Source: Silurus meridionalis (lineage: Eukaryota; Chordata; Actinopteri; Siluriformes; Siluridae). Taken from it: 64,000 nucleotides of DNA. The notes beneath the pieces are model-generated. The model saw nothing but the letters and a program-made list of their open reading frames with translations, had not been told where the DNA came from and searched no databases. Below are positions 41,701 to 52,026 of the stretch, piece by piece. The stretch spans positions 6,342,632 through 6,406,631 of the forward strand of contig NC_060885.1 in the NCBI RefSeq assembly GCF_014805685.1. The letters are read 5' to 3'. The position numbers were made by a program, and so were the translations under genes. Each line of letters opens with the position of its first letter. Position 1 is the stretch's first letter.

Positions 41701-42001
41701 GCCAGCTGAGCCAAATATCGTGGATGAAACCGATGGAGATCCAGCAGCCTCCACCAAGACCTCTGTGGAGACTTTGAATGACGTGCTTAATGAGAACAAC
41801 AACAACAACAATGCAGGTACAGTAAGTGAAAATATCCAGTTTAGAGAAAGGTCCAGAATGTTCTATGGTCTTATAATGGTTTATGGATGTTGTCATGTAG
41901 ATGCATTTTGTATGTAAAGTTATACTGTAGCACTCTTTGCTTTCCCTCCAACAGAGCGCAGTGTCCATGCCCTGTTCTTTGAGATTGGCCTTAATGACTA
42001 G
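27870..42001 (+). CDS. Mucin-like type I membrane glycoprotein, 12 exons, 333 residues
   Basis: Not recognised as a named gene. Exons: 27870-27912, 28073-28243, 28513-28584, 28789-28869, 29141-29191, 29299-29382, 29929-29955, 30094-30176, 30371-30461, 30551-30613, 41628-41816 and 41955-42001. All introns start GT and end AG. All junctions are phase 1 except exon 8/9, which is phase 0, and the total is 1002 nt. Residues 1-24 are a signal peptide (hydrophobic ILTLLGVLLLPGFA). The ectodomain (25-176) has about ten N-glycosylation sequons and a Thr/Ser/Lys/Pro-rich stretch in exon 6 (about 140-167). One helix (about 177-199) is followed by a basic KANRRRF. The tail (205-333) is acidic, Pro/Ala-rich and tyrosine-free, so it has no ITIM or ITAM. 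The layout is like sialomucins (CD43, CD34, endomucin, PSGL-1) or the CD45 N-terminus, but no family is proven. The last two exons lie 11 kb downstream, though phase and sequence type fit. Confidence 0.82.
28244..29077 (+). repeat. Tandem exon-intron duplication inside the gene
   Basis: Three introns start with near-identical text (gtagcagtttggt at 28244 and 28870, gtagaagtttggt at 28585). They share 'attattagtattatttt', 'agttacatagcaactttaat' and 'catcatgctttctttattg' blocks. Exons 3 and 4 (28513-28584, 28789-28869) are also alike, sharing 'ACCAAAGATGGAGTGTTT'. Units are about 341 and 285 bp, and the third intron copy is decayed. Both exons are symmetrical (phase 1-1), so gain or skipping keeps the frame. 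Confidence 0.88.
28414..28472. repeat. (TA)n microsatellite in intron 2
   Basis: Expanded within the first duplicated intron. The second copy has only a short 'atacatatatt' at the same place. Confidence 0.95.
30625..30898. mobile_element. Tc1-family fragment
   Basis: Includes 'gattttggagtgtgcttgtg', 'tcattcagccacaaggatgt' and 'tccaattcatcccaaaggtg'. These are antisense transposase text of the Tc1 family whose TIR reads 'cactatatggacaaaagta'. Related fragments lie at 36930-37345 and, in the other direction, 35215-35440. Confidence 0.6.
30899..31021 (-). mobile_element. tRNA-headed SINE, partial
   Basis: The minus strand starts 'gtggttaggatgtggcgctc', has the B-box-like 'gggttcgatccccg' and enters the LINE-leader-derived body ('agtgccggtcccaagcccgg', 'gggttgcgttaggaag'). 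The first bases of the head and the 3' tail are missing. Same family as 31210-31427. Confidence 0.85.
31189..31209. repeat. SINE target-site duplication, left
   Basis: 21 bp, from 'tagttatcaatt' to 'ggtaacagg'; pairs with 31428-31448 with one mismatch. Confidence 0.9.
31210..31427 (+). mobile_element. Composite SINE: tRNA head, LINE leader, LINE tail
   Basis: Head: an A-box-like 'gtggtctagtggttaggatg' at 31218 and B-box-like 'gattcgatccc' at 31262, the internal RNA polymerase III promoter of a tRNA-derived SINE. Body: 'actcttagtgccg', 'aagcccggataaatgg' and 'gggttgcgttaggaagggca' match the 5' leader of the RTE-like LINE (19869-19740). Tail: 'ctgtggcgacccctaatggg' and 'agaagctgaaag' match that LINE's 3' end (3343-3373). 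The perfect-length flanking duplication indicates a fairly recent insertion. Confidence 0.92.
31428..31448. repeat. SINE target-site duplication, right
   Basis: 'tagttatcaatta' then 'gtaacagg'; 20 of 21 bases match the left copy. Confidence 0.9.
32211..33640 (-). mobile_element. L2/Rex-like LINE with internal deletions
   Basis: Read on the minus strand from the right: an endonuclease fragment (33600-33400, 'VYIPPSANAKEALIILYG'); after a deletion the RT core (33320-33130, 'LSTGAPQGYVLSPLLFTL' and 'IIKFADDMTVVGLI', with the FADD catalytic pair); after another deletion the C-terminal region (33110-32830, 'LSSCITAWFGNCSVSDRKIL', 'RKANSIVDNPTHPSHTLFTL'). A long 3' UTR follows with a (GT)n tract (32733-32789) and a (TCAAG)n tail at 32211-32238. 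Deletions and a stop near 32995 make it inactive. It lies in intron 10 of the host gene, antisense to it. Confidence 0.85.
32733..32789. repeat. (GT)n microsatellite
   Basis: Perfect GT repeat within the LINE 3' UTR. Confidence 0.95.
33640..33862 (+). mobile_element. tRNA-derived SINE, second family
   Basis: The head is decayed ('gggttactgaccagaacgtt', 'ggttgaagcccca'), with 'gcccttgagaaaggccctta' in the middle. The tail is 'aatttcactgtgccgtaatg' and 'acgtgtgacaacgatac', a tail unlike that of the 24396 copy. Confidence 0.7.
33863..35200. other. Intronic AT-rich DNA
   Basis: No exon with matching phase was found. 34940-35125 is a decayed SINE-like piece ('ccattatccagggcaactta', 'gcattgctcaagagcccagc'). 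Confidence 0.5.
35445..35810 (-). repeat. 'Actataagccgc' dispersed repeat, copy 2
   Basis: Inverted relative to 14750-15115. The shared block around 35615-35655 reads on the minus strand 'taggctactgtttagataca'. Confidence 0.65.
35930..36210 (-). repeat. Retroposon 3'-tail-like repeat
   Basis: 'caactttattgtcattgtga' and 'tacaaagccaatgaaatgca' recall the tail of a fish retroposon on the minus strand. The 77-residue frame on that strand is not supported as a gene. A similar tail, 'cttttattaccaagta', lies at 44150. Confidence 0.45.
36930..37345. mobile_element. Tc1-family fragment
   Basis: Starts 'atactatgtggataaaaagt', a decayed TIR. Then come 'cctccactcttctgggaaca', 'catgctcattcagccactgg' and 'tttatcccaaaggg', the same order as 30625-30898. 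Confidence 0.6.
37700..37965 (-). mobile_element. tRNA-derived SINE fragment(s)
   Basis: 'aatggcatttggcagatgcc' and 'cttatccagagcgacgtaca' are the minus-strand SINE tail. 'aaccactgagctactactgc' is its head. Confidence 0.7.
38290..39370 (+). mobile_element. Tc1-like transposon, decayed and missing its middle
   Basis: After a 5' inverted-repeat region (38290-38600) the plus strand encodes a transposase N-terminus from ATG 38635: 'MKSKELSVDLRDRIVLRHRS', then in shifted frames 'SDRGRRALFGEETKNPLVTL', 'MTAVLEFAKRHLKDSQTMKN' and 'MFWSECHV' where WSDE is expected. The first catalytic D is therefore lost. At about 39268 it jumps through a short TA run to 'caacaggacaatggcccta', and at 39335 to 'gatctgaaaatggctgtgca'. 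This skips most of the sequence between the second catalytic D and the E region. It cannot be active. Confidence 0.85.
40735..40840 (+). mobile_element. SINE tail fragment
   Basis: 'gttgctctggataagggtgt' preceded by 'gtataactgagataa'; same family as 24396-24597. Confidence 0.6.
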
Positions 42002-42185
42002 CTTTAGGATGGGTCGAAGCGGAAGATGTAATCGTGAGTTCTACATCAACACACACATGGATCATAATTGATCATTTTTTAACTGACCAACACTGTCAAA
42101 TACAATTATGTGGTCTATTTATTTATGATAAGCTCGCAGGTGTATGTACATTTCTTGGATCTGAGACAATTAAAAAGTTGGGAAA
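42002..42185 (+). other. 3' region of the mucin-like gene
   Basis: Follows the TAG at 41999-42001. A possible donor-like 'atcgtgagt' lies at 42030. AATAAA-type poly(A) signals occur only further on (for example about 43325), so the true 3' end is unknown. Confidence 0.35.
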
Positions 42186-42350
42186 TGGTAGTTCAATGGT
42201 GAAGCTGTTGGACTTCTGATCAGAAGGTTGAGAGTCTAAATGCCAGGAACACAAAACTATCACTGTTCGGCACTTGAACAAGACCCTTAACCTTGCCTAT
42301 GTGTACAAATTAGATTCACATTAATGGCATTTGCCAAATGCCCTTATCCA
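42186..42350 (+). mobile_element. SINE, diverged
   Basis: 'ggtagttcaatggtgaagct', 'ctgatcagaaggttgagagt' and 'gaacaagacccttaacc'. It is tRNA-derived and runs into 'ggcatttgccaaatgccctt', which is part of a second, inverted SINE tail. Confidence 0.7.
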
Positions 42351-42429
42351 GAGTGACTGGACACAATGCAGTCAAATATACCAACACTCCATTAACATGA
42401 TGGATTGGAACCACAGTAATGGTATATTA

Positions 42430-42616
42430 TACAGTGAGGGTAACTTAGTGGTTAAGGCATTGGTTTTTGGAGCCAAGGGCCATGAGTTTAAATCCCAACC
42501 CACTGGGCCCCTGAGCAAGGCCCTTAATCCCATAGCTGCTCAGCTGTATGGATGAGATAAATGTAAGTCACTCTGGACAAGGGCATTTGCCAAATTATAT
42601 AAATGTAAATGTTTTA
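42430..42616 (+). mobile_element. tRNA-derived SINE
   Basis: A-box-like 'acttagtggttaaggcattg', B-box-like 'gagtttaaatcccaa', then 'cctgagcaaggcccttaatc' and the tail 'aaatgtaagtcactctggac' and 'gccaaattatataaatgtaa'. Confidence 0.85.
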
Positions 42617-44640
42617 TAGGTTAAGCCTATAATTTATAATTTGGTTACTCTTTGCTACCAGATGAATATAATACTGGATGACATGCATATAATCTTTCTT
42701 ACCAACCTGATTATATTCTAATACCATGTCCTAAAGTGTTTTATTCAACTTTATTCTCTTATAGACAGCATCACCATATCAATAATTACACTGTAGTTTT
42801 AACTGTAGAATATTATCATATTTAAAACAACTGGAACTACAGTTTAATCTTTTGTCATAAAAAATCTTTATACCTTCTGTAAATTCAGACTGCCAGTACT
42901 GTGCTATGACACAATGTGCATAGCAAGGATTTTCCAACGTTGTGTTCCAAAAATTGCATGGAAAATCCTATGGTTTTGAGTCAGAGGAACAGAGCATGAC
43001 GACCCTTGAGTTGTAATTGTGACTAATAAGAGCCAACTGATATGTGGAGATAATAAAATTATTTTAACATAATATAGTTATAAGGTATTAAGTCCAATAC
43101 AATACAAAAGGGATCTGTCGAAATTGTGATAGCGTAGTAGTGTCTTAATGAGAGGATAATCTCACATTGTAGTGTTTTTGCTTTCATCTTTGCTTCATAC
43201 TGTATTTTAATATAGAAACTAATTCTAGATAAAAACCTGTGCAGGAGTTAATAGTGTATTTGTAGTCAAGGTAGAGTGAATGGCTTAATGATTCAAATAA
43301 AAATAGTCATTTTTGTTATATTTGCAATAAAGTCTTTAGCCCAAAAAGGTATAAATTGGGTCAGGTAAATTTAATAGCAATATAAGTTAAGACTCATAAA
43401 AATATAAGCATTTAAAGGTTTTGAAATCATCTTTCTATTATTTTTACCTAGTACAATATAAAAGATTTTAAATATTTCTCATAAAATTGGACAAAACTTG
43501 ACTGAATACCTGAAATTTAGAACATCTCACTGTCATCAGTCAGGCAGGCCTAGGCCAGTTGACATGTCTACAGGACCTTGCGGCGAGGCTTCTCTCTGTC
43601 AGAGTGCTATATGACAACATGTTAGCAGCTCACCTGTGCAGGGACAGTTAGAGGCCTTAGTAGTTCCACATCTGTCTTCACTTCCTTGTGGAATTCACAC
43701 AGCTTTATTCTGCTGATGAGAGAGCTGTGTATATATATATATATATATATAGCATTAATAGTAGCACTGCTATCAGAGTGGTTGTTATTTAAGAAGTAAA
43801 ACAGGGGGTGTATTCTTTTATAGGGAAATATATCACAGTGGGACTACTGTTACCATCCAAAAGTGCAATATTTCTCTTATAGCAACACAAGTGTTTTATT
43901 CCTCTTATTTCTCTTTTATATCTAGAACTTAGTGAAATATTTATATATATTTTTTTAATACATTATAACTGCTATAAACAGTAAGTCCTACAACAGCGTC
44001 TCTTTTTATGGCTAATGAGGAAGAAAACATAGCTTGTCAAATAAATCATACAGAAATAAATGTTAAAAATACACATCTCCCTACACATCACAAAACTTCA
44101 TAATATCACTGAGTGAAGGTCAGTAAGATTATCAGAATCACTTTTATTACCAAGTATCATGGTTGCAATTGCCATTGTGAGCTGGTGTTCTACATTTTTT
44201 TAATTAATATTGAAAGATAAAGACAACGACTCTACAATTTGTACAGTGTATGTAAAAGTGAGGCAGTGCAAAATATATTTTCCAAATAAGTCCAAAAGTG
44301 CTCATTATCTGCCATACCTATTGCTGTGTAAGCTGTTATGGTAAAAATGATAACATATTAGAACAAGTGTATTAAAATAAGGATTTGGAATATTCTAAAT
44401 AATCTTGATTTTGTTATAATGTGTGTTCGCTAGAACTGACTAGTTACCAAATAACTGTTCAACCACACTGTACTGTTACTAAGACCATTAATATTCTTTG
44501 CAAACTTCTGTAAGAATGTGTGTATTTGCCATTTTGATAAACCAACATGCAAAGCCTATTAATTATCCATTTATGACTACTCATCACTCAGTGTAAGTAA
44601 GTAAAGCTATCCACACCATTGGTGTATTGATGAACAGCCA
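42617..44640. other. AT-rich non-coding DNA
   Basis: No gene was found. A short (TA)n lies at 43729-43751. 44140-44300 carries retroposon-tail-like text ('cttttattaccaagtatcat'). Confidence 0.55.
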
Positions 44641-45227
44641 TTTTCATTTTCAATAGATGAAACAGAATCTGGGTAATACTACCAGCCCAAGTGGAGTAAA
44701 GGGGTCAAGTGTTGGCTATAGGTCAGGCTTTGTAAGGAACACACTTATTGCTTTCATCTGTCAGCCATGTCAGTTAGAGTCTGACCCCACACCACACCAG
44801 ACATGGCTGCTAATGCCTCCTTTGGCGCCATTCCTAAGAAAGCAGGGCTCAAGTTTGCCTCTTGGTTGGTGGGCCTGTGCAAGAGAATGTGGTTGTGTGC
44901 ATCCATGTGTGCTTTAACGTATAAGCGCACGGAAACATACTTCTGTATGTTTGTTCATGAAAGCAAAACGCTGTTGTACTTATGAACATGGCACTTTTGG
45001 GGGCTAGTTTTAGTAGACTGATTGTATTAAACTGATTAATCTATTAATTTGATTTGTTAAAGTTTTGAAAGTTATTATTATATATATATTTTAATTTAAA
45101 ACAAAGTGCATCATGCCTGTTTGATGCATTACTTTATCACAGTTATTTATAATCCCATATATAGAGTGGCATGTAACATATCTCATTTTATACCAGCTCG
45201 TATACTATCACCTCTCACAGTGAAATC

Positions 45228-45287
<60 letters not shown>

Positions 45288-46904
45288 TATTTCATGCTGA
45301 GCACACACAGATGTGTATATATACCTTTAGCACAGGCATTATTGCCTTGGTGTTGCATTTCAGTTTTGCCCCCAAAAGTGCCATGTTCTTTAGTGATTGG
45401 TAGAGAAAGTTTGGATAGAGAAATGGTTAATATGAGCGTGTAATAGCTTACATAATGTATCTCTACTTTTACTGAAGAACATAATTTGTGTATTTCCTCC
45501 ACCACTGCATTTACTCCAACACTGAGACTCCATAAAACAAAATTCAAACCTGATGGTTTCATAAGATTCCATTGAAAGACATAAAAGGCAGTGCAAAGGT
45601 AGAAAGGTTCAGCCACAGGCAGTCATTGATGCAGTTTTATTTAAATCGTGAAAAAGAGCTGAGAATGTGGAAGGGAAAGTGTAAAACCACACCATGGAAA
45701 GACAAAAGAGTGAGTGTTCTAAGGGAGCACAAATTCTAAAAGAAACCTATCACTTACTCCACCTGGTTTAGTTGCTAAATTACTGGCTGAAGATGATCTC
45801 AGCAGAAGTGACCAGCGATAATGACAACCGTTTAATTGGGCAATGTTAGTGCCCAATTATCTTCCAGGAAATGGGTACGCTTTCATATGCTTTTAAATTA
45901 TTGTCAGTTGAATCATTTCCCCGTCTCTAAATAGGGGGATAAGTGGACTTTTTGCAAGCGTTTTAAATAATAGGCTGTATTTGCACACCCAGACGCCATT
46001 CTCCTGCTGGTCAAAGATACAAAACGTTCAATTAGAAAGCTGCATCTTATTTTGTGGTTAAACAGCAGTTGGTTAATTCTTTAATCAACACTTGGAGTAA
46101 AACATTTTCATGTTTTCTTGCACAGCAGCATGCTTCGTGTTTATCGGTTATGTATGTAAGTTAAAAGTTTAGCAAAATGATTGGTAATACTTTGATTTGC
46201 TCAGTGCCCTGTAGGTGTTAGTGTCTCTCTGTGTGGGTAGCACACCTGGATTTATCTCTTAACCTCCTTAGCAAGCTTTTTTTTGTGGGTTTAAAACAGG
46301 TGTGTTAAGTGGACAGCATTGAGAAACACTGCTCTAGCAGGACCAGGTTTGGGAAACTGGCTTAAGTGTACATATAAATCACTTAGTTAAAGCTTAAAGC
46401 ATTTATATTGACATGATTTTCGATAACTAGAACTACTATCTTTTTAGACAAGTTCAGGGCCATTGTCATGGTAACGCGTCCAGCTGTTGTCTGAGCACTG
46501 CAGGATTTATGGCTGCAGTCTGCCACTGGCTCAGACCTGATGGGAATTACCCTGTGTGCTCGAGTGTGGAGATAATAAATGTGTGTCTGTGTGTAGCAGA
46601 GGGTGTATAACTGTGCTTGTGCTTTCTTGGTTTGATGTGGTAATGGGCCCTTATCTGTACCACCTGGCCACCTGTAGCCCTGCTTGAAGAGTTGTTTAAG
46701 AGCTCCACCCCAGAGCTGGAGCAGGTGGTGTGTGTCTGCTTTTCCGACATAAGCCGAGCCAAAGGCTTTCCAACAGAGCTAGCCAGTCCAAAGTTTAAGT
46801 CTGTGAACTACTCTCTATGAATACAAAACAAGATAACATTGTGTGTAGACCCAAAGCATAAAAGTGTATCAATGTTGTACACTTACAACAAGAGAACAGC
46901 ATTC
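44641..46904. other. Non-coding or unassigned DNA with a (CA)n tract
   Basis: (CA)n at 45231-45284. A 60-codon frame at 44803-44985 begins MAANASFGAIPKKAGLKFAS; its composition is exon-like, but no splice partners or family were found. 46440-46760 is GC-richer and apparently single-copy. Confidence 0.45.
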
Positions 46905-47240
46905 AATTTAATTCATTTTAGTTGTATAAATTGACATTGTCTCAAAGTAGCTTTAACAGATAATGTGGTAAGAAAGAATAAATAAGATTGGTCTTTATAA
47001 GTGTGAGTTTGTCCCTAATACAGCTGTGGCAAGGAAAAACTCCCTGAGGTGGCATAAGGAAGAGACCTTGAGAGGAACCAGACTGACGACGGCAACCCAT
47101 CCTCATCTAGGTCGCACCGAATGTTCATTTATTACAGCTAAATGATGTTGAGGTGTGCATTGATGATCAAATAAAAGCTTTATTTATAAATTCAGTCGAA
47201 TACTTGTTAGCTTCTGTGGAAGTAAATGATGCACTTAAGG
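46905..47240 (-). mobile_element. CR1/L2-like LINE 3' UTR and tail
   Basis: 'ttcaatttaattcatttta' tail, 'cattgtctcaaagtagcttt', 'ggcaaggaaaaactccctga' and 'accgaatgttcatttat'; collinear with 16621-16900. Confidence 0.82.
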
Positions 47241-47639
47241 TAAACGGCGAGTCTTCGTGTTCTTGATGTTGCCGTCATATCACGCTGGATAAGCCTTTGG
47301 ATCTGGACTACAGAGAAAAGTATCATTATAGTTAAACCTTATTTACTAAAACCATGCAACTAATACACATGCCTGTGGGTTTGTTTTGGTAGGATACTCA
47401 TGCCGCTTTTTTGTCTCGCCAGCATGGCAGCGAATGTAATATAAACGACACTGTGCTGTAATAGACTAAGCATGAAACAATCTACTGTATTATCTGCGGT
47501 GCAGGCCAAATTTAATCATGATTTCTATTCACAATATGTCTCTATTATATAGTGTAATAAAGAGCAAAAAAAAAAAAAAAAGCAAAAACCTCTAAACCGT
47601 GTTATGTGCTATATGACGAATTGTAGATTTCTTTCTTAC

Positions 47640-48030
47640 CTTGTGATCCATTTCATTCCAGAGCAGTTTAATTGGATTTAGGTTTAATGACTGGGCAGGC
47701 CATTCCATGATAGATAACACTTTAGCTGACTGCTTGCTCTCTAAATAATACTAACAGAGCTAGAATGTATGCTCGGGGATTGTCTTGTATGGTGAAGTCG
47801 GTTCCAATTAGCTGCAGTTAAGATGCAATGTTGGTTCAGTATTCCTTTCACCTGGAACAAGTCACAAAAACTCCCTGCTCCAAAACAACCCCAAACCTCC
47901 ATGTTTGACTGAGGGGTGATGCAGTCTGCTAATATCTTCTCTCCTGTTCTCCATCTTACACAAGTTCTTCTGTTTAAGCAAAGAATGCCAAATTTGGACG
48001 TTTTTGCCTATTACCTAGTTTGTTGCAAAA
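47640..48030 (-). mobile_element. Tc1-like transposase remnant
   Basis: Antisense text such as 'gagcagtttaattggattta' (IxPN-Gln-like), 'ctgggcaggccattccatga' and 'ctccaaaacaaccccaaacc' is typical of a Tc1 transposase read backwards. It is heavily decayed. Confidence 0.6.
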
Positions 48031-50745
48031 TAGACGAAAGGAACATGTATGTCTCTCAAAAACCATAAGACTGGGTGACAGGCATAGCATTTATAATTAT
48101 TTTAGCTATTAAACATGATAATTACTTCTCATTTTTGTGACAGACTAGAAACTAACTTTAGTGTCAGCAAGTCCAATTTTATATTGTTACCAATAAAGGA
48201 GAAGCCAATAATAACGTTTTGATATGGTTTTACAAATGAGATTGTCCAAGTGAAAAGTTCAGAAAATGACAGTCTATAAATAGTTAGATTTTGAATTTAT
48301 GATGTAAAACGAAATGACATTTTACAACTTTGAACTCTCAGACGCAGGAAAATTGTATTGTTTTTAGTTACCAAGGCATATAATTGTCAAAGGATATGCA
48401 TTTTTGCTTGTGATTGGTTGTCAAATGTAATATAACAATCAGGAAAGTTTAAATATATACTAACATTGTATTATTATATATAATTTGTTTTCTTTTTGGT
48501 GACAACAAAACTGTTAAAATCATACAATTTAATCAGCCATTCAAAATACCTCATAGACCATACTGGTCTTTTCATTTCAAACTCGTCTGCATCCATCCAC
48601 GCTTTCAGTGTAACACTACAGCGTGAGTATATGCGTCCACATGGGTCAGTTTGCTTTGATATTCGTTTGGCAGCACACAGAAGGATGACATCCCAAAAGC
48701 ACGCGAGTCAGGTACAGCTTGTCCCACTCGTTTCATTCGCCAAGCGTCCACCTGCTCTCGTAATTTCCCTATAAAGCTTCACACCTTCTTTCTTTGCCAC
48801 TATTTTTGCAGTCCAGACGTGTGGTTTTGGAGTTATGGGATAGGATCTTGTGAAGATCTGCTGGCTCGTATTTCTTAGTAGTTGGGGGGCAGAAAATACA
48901 GAGACTTTTTTCATACCTGCTGTCGTTTCTGTAGCTGCAGGCTGCAGCACTTGTGTATTGAGAGTCACGTCTAAGAGACGGTTCGTCTGTCATCATTGTA
49001 TATCAGTGAAATCCACCTAAACTTATCACGTGTTAGATTTTATTAACTTTATTTACTTTAATTTATTAACCAGTATCACTAAACAGGATCAACAAATCAA
49101 TCTCTTTTTCTAATTTTCGTTATATCTCTCCATCTCTCTCCCTCTTTGTAGGTAACGTTAAAAAGAATGAATGTAAGGAAGTTCTTGGCTATTATAAATG
49201 TTTATAGTAAAAAAAAAAGTGAACGATCACACTATGTGAACTATTGGAGAATGCTGGAGCTCATATTCTGATATGTAAATTATTTCTACAATACAATTAC
49301 AAAAAATTGTGAAAAAAAAAAAAAAAAAGGCCTGACTGTTGCTACATTAACTCTAATTGCCAATTATTGTATCCTAAATACAATTACTTTGTTTGTAACC
49401 TTTAACTTGTGCTAGTTGTATCCAAATATATAACCCACCCACCCATCAGTCAGTACTGTTAAACACATCCAGAACCTTTATACAGAGTCATTGGTATGTG
49501 TTGCTAGTATACAGTTTGGCTTCATCTGACTGCATGTTCATCATCTTTCTTCTCCCAGCTGTCCTCTTCTCTTGAGCTTTTTTTACCTACACTTTTGCTG
49601 GCCATTCTAAAAATGTGTTTTTAGAAAGGCTAAACTTGTAAGGACTCAAGAAGCTCTTTTACAATTGAGGCACTTAAGTGAGGTGATAATTAGTCCACAG
49701 CAAATGAGTATACGGTGTTCAACTTCCTGTATGTGTGCCAGAGCAGTGAATGTCCTGCTTTTAGTCATGACTCTTTGCATCCCTTTTTGTTTATTGGCTT
49801 CATATTTTTAGACCACCTCCATTCACTGGCTTGTGGAGACCTGAGCTGCATTATTACGTTTGCTGTAGAAGTGAAAAGAATTTCTGTTGGGCCAAATGAT
49901 TTTTTTAAGTTTATGTATATAGTTCTCATGCTTGTTTCCACTGATGATCTGAATCTTATTAACAACCACTTTTTCATATTCTACTCATGCTAAAGTACTT
50001 GATTTACAACAAAATAATGAAGATTTGATTATCAATTATATGAACTTACCTAATATTTTTATAAATCTGTTTATTAAATGTATGTTTGGTCAAGATTTTA
50101 TTAGTGGAGATCTTTACTAATGTCGTATCAGTATTTTTCATAATCTACAAAGAAGAACGATCTAAAAATGTTTTATGAGCTTGCTCTCAAACGCAGACTC
50201 ACAGTAACACATTCTCAGTCACCACCATCTGGATTCTTGTGTTTGAACTTTAAAAAAAAAAAAAAACTGAAAATCCTGTCTGTACACAGTTACAGGTGAT
50301 TATGAAGTCCTTTATTAGCTGAATGAGTGTGTATGTATGTGTGTGAAATTATTTTCAAGCAGAACAGTTCATTTGTATTACACAGTTTGTACTGCAAAGA
50401 TAATGTAGGAGGTCTTTATCTATCCACTGAATATTTACGCAAGGTACATCTGCTTCCTGCTGGACCTCATGACCTGCCATCAGGCACTTGTGTCAAAGGT
50501 CAAATGTCAGGCAGTCCTAATTAGAGGAAACAGACTGACCGTACGAGAGATGCATCGTAATTCTCAGAGTTGGTTATCACATTCCAGGATACAAAACTGA
50601 GCAAGTCTCTACAGACTCCAAAGTTCCTCAAGTTCTAAGTACATGAAGCAGGAAGAAAACATTATTTACTACGCACTTACTGAACACATTTTGTTACAGC
50701 ATACCAAATATTTCAAATGGAAATGCATCTACATATAGTCATATA

Positions 50746-50750
<5 letters not shown>
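48031..50750. other. Non-coding AT-rich DNA
   Basis: Open frames at 48496-48774 (+) and 48708-48968 (-) overlap on opposite strands and neither shows a domain. Poly-A runs lie near 49310-49330 and 50250-50265. Nothing else was recognised. Confidence 0.5.

Positions 50751-50782
<32 letters not shown>
50751..50782. repeat. (TA)n microsatellite
   Basis: Perfect TA units just left of copy 2 of the 0.95-kb repeat. Confidence 0.95.
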
Positions 50783-50786
<4 letters not shown>

Positions 50787-50789
50787 TAC

Positions 50790-51720
50790 ATATATACATC
50801 TATAAACGTAAACGTATTTGTATTTAAGTACAGGGCTTTCAGTTCGGTGCACATGTGTGCAGATGTTCAATCCTTTTTACGTGGAGAACATAGTAAATAT
50901 CTGAGTTCCCTCACAAACTTAAGTTGCGGGGCCACAACTTTGTTAAAGCTCTGCCTCACACTTTGAGCGCAGTGTCAAGGTTTTGTTTTGTTTTTCTAAT
51001 AAAAAATTAATTTAAAAAACATACGCAACAATGCCAGAGGTATAAAAAAGGAACTAGAGTTAGTGAAGCGTTAGCACAGAATTACTGTGGCCACTCGCTC
51101 TATACCGGACATATGATTTGTAATGTGTTATAAAACTCAGATTCTTTTTATGACAATCTCATGTAGCGTTTGCTTCAAGAACTTTTCTTAAAAGCAGAAA
51201 ATTCTGACAATTCTGCATATTGAGGGAGTGAATGAAAGAAGAATGGAAGGAATGAAGACATTTCTCTTTAAAAGTATGAAAAAGAAGTATGCTGAAATAA
51301 GTAGAACGTGTTCTTTAGAAAAGTAAATATTAAATGTAAAAAACACACACATTTATATACACATATCTGTATTACCCAAATGGGGTGTAACAAATGTAAA
51401 CCATCAAAATCTTCCATTTAATTAATTTTTATTAAAAAAATATTATTTGTGCTAATTTAATCGATTACTACATTTATAATATTATAAAATATTATAAAAA
51501 AATATTTTAGATTTGATTTAACCAAGCAGGCATTTGATTTAAATTAGTTTTTTCGAAAATGTAAACTGTTGTTTACAAATGTTAATAATAATTAACTGCG
51601 TTAATATAAAAAACATTTATTTTGCATTTCTCCCCGTTAACTGTACCGAAATTGAACAGAACCTTTACTTATAAACCGAGGTACGTTCTGAACCGTGAAT
51701 TTTGTGTACCGTTACACCTC
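50790..51720 (+). repeat. Unclassified ~0.95-kb interspersed repeat, copy 2
   Basis: Same orientation and order of blocks as 5417-6372 ('ctgtaccgaaattgaacag' near 51642, 'atctgtattacccaaatggg' near 51366, 'acgcaacaatgccag' near 51022). It lacks the SINE-like insertion of copy 1. Both copies lie between microsatellites. Confidence 0.7.
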
Positions 51721-51771
51721 TCATATAGATGTATCCATACATCTACATATACACTATATGTATACTAAAGG

Positions 51772-51776
<5 letters not shown>

Positions 51777-51831
<55 letters not shown>
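51777..51831. repeat. (TA)n microsatellite
   Basis: TA tract about 50 bp right of the repeat copy. Confidence 0.95.
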
Positions 51832-51838
<7 letters not shown>

Positions 51839-51970
51839 TTTATATTAAGTTTTTACAGTATTTACAGTTTTCCCTTTGCTCTGTATTTGCTTTGTTAGCT
51901 GCCGATAACAGGTTCAGACTTTAAAGTGTCTGAAGAGTCAGATGACAGAGGAAATGTCCACTTGAAGATG

Positions 51971-51971
51971 T

Positions 51972-52022
<51 letters not shown>
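51971..52022. repeat. (AC)n microsatellite
   Basis: Perfect AC repeat of about 26 units. Confidence 0.95.

Positions 52023-52026
<4 letters not shown>

Noticed and set aside
48496..48968. Overlapping 92- and 86-codon frames on opposite strands
   Set aside because: There is no domain, splice context or repeat homology to favour either strand.
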